Shown here piece by piece: positions 14,383-14,483 of a stretch of DNA of 14,483 nucleotides. Both the position numbers and the translations under genes were made by a program. Numbering within the stretch: position 1 is the stretch's first letter; each line of letters starts with the position of its first letter. Under the pieces are notes generated by a model. That model did no database searches. It worked only from the letters and a program-made list of their open reading frames with translations, and was not told where the DNA came from. Location of the stretch: positions 1 to 14,483 of the forward strand of contig JAEWVQ010000236.1 in the NCBI GenBank assembly GCA_023459095.1, written 5' to 3'. This stretch comes from Pseudomonadota bacterium. GTDB taxonomy: Bacteria; Pseudomonadota; Gammaproteobacteria; Burkholderiales; Rhodocyclaceae.

Positions 14383-14483
14383 TCACTGGCGCGGCGCGGC
14401 AGGCTGCGCCGGGACGGCCGGCGCCGGCACCTCCGTCGCCGGGGCGGCGGGCGCGGCAGGCAACGCGGGGAGCGGCTCGCGGG
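14383..14483 (-). CDS. hemX: C-terminal tail of an upstream gene, probably hemX (partial)
   Basis: An open frame enters from the right edge and ends with TGA at 14385-14383, giving 33 visible codons that translate to a Pro/Ala-rich tail ending in AAPRQ. Such low-complexity tails are compatible with the HemX C-terminus, and hemX normally sits directly upstream of hemY. The tail itself is not diagnostic, so the name rests on position. The gap to the hemY ATG is 10 bases and the TGA is part of the hemY Shine-Dalgarno sequence, so the two genes are in one operon. Confidence 0.65.
   Translation of the reverse strand, partial: REPLPALPAAPAAPATEVPAPAVPAQPAAPRQ

Noticed and set aside
1..14483. CRISPR array, mobile element or phage gene
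   Set aside because: No spaced direct repeats, transposase or integrase frames or terminal inverted repeats were seen; all genes fit a stable core-genome neighbourhood.

Overview
The window looks like ordinary core chromosome of a high-GC betaproteobacterium. Gene content and neighbourhoods (metG next to apbC, dcd and a large Orn/Lys/Arg decarboxylase; a hemX-hemY pair) suggest a member of the Rhodocyclales, such as the Thauera/Azoarcus/Aromatoleum group. That placement is inferred from protein style and gene order, not measured. I see no insertion sequence, prophage, CRISPR array, tRNA or rRNA gene inside the window.

Layout, left to right. Bases 1-185 hold no gene, but carry a leftward promoter that closely resembles a ribosomal RNA P1 promoter, followed by a structured leader that runs off the window. 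Next, on the minus strand, is an uncharacterised protein with a degenerate PilZ-like C-terminal part (186-1604). Divergent from it are thyA and folA (1764-3049), which overlap by ATGA and share a symmetrical, probably bidirectional terminator with the minus-strand cluster that follows. That cluster is apbC/mrp, dcd, a DUF2799-type lipoprotein and a 748-residue PLP-dependent decarboxylase of the AdiA type (read from 7771 down to 3120). A hairpin separates apbC from dcd, and a hairpin plus U-tract separates the lipoprotein from the decarboxylase, so these may be two or three transcription units rather than one operon.

From 7987 the genes run rightward: an OmpA-like peptidoglycan-binding lipoprotein, metG, a SulP-family anion transporter with a STAS domain, and acylphosphatase (acyP), whose start overlaps the transporter gene. 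A strong GC hairpin lies between acyP and the convergent hemY. The last feature is the proline/alanine-rich C-terminal tail of a partial gene, probably hemX, 10 bases upstream of hemY.

Functional themes are thymidylate/folate supply (thyA, folA and dcd: dCTP to dUTP, dUMP to dTMP with dihydrofolate recycling), Fe-S cluster carriage (ApbC), translation (MetG), polyamine or acid-stress chemistry (decarboxylase), envelope lipoproteins, anion transport and the late haem-associated membrane protein HemY. I did not find a convincing undescribed system. The items most worth following are the rRNA-type promoter at the left edge, the PilZ-like unknown protein beside it, and the DUF2799 lipoprotein in the dcd unit.
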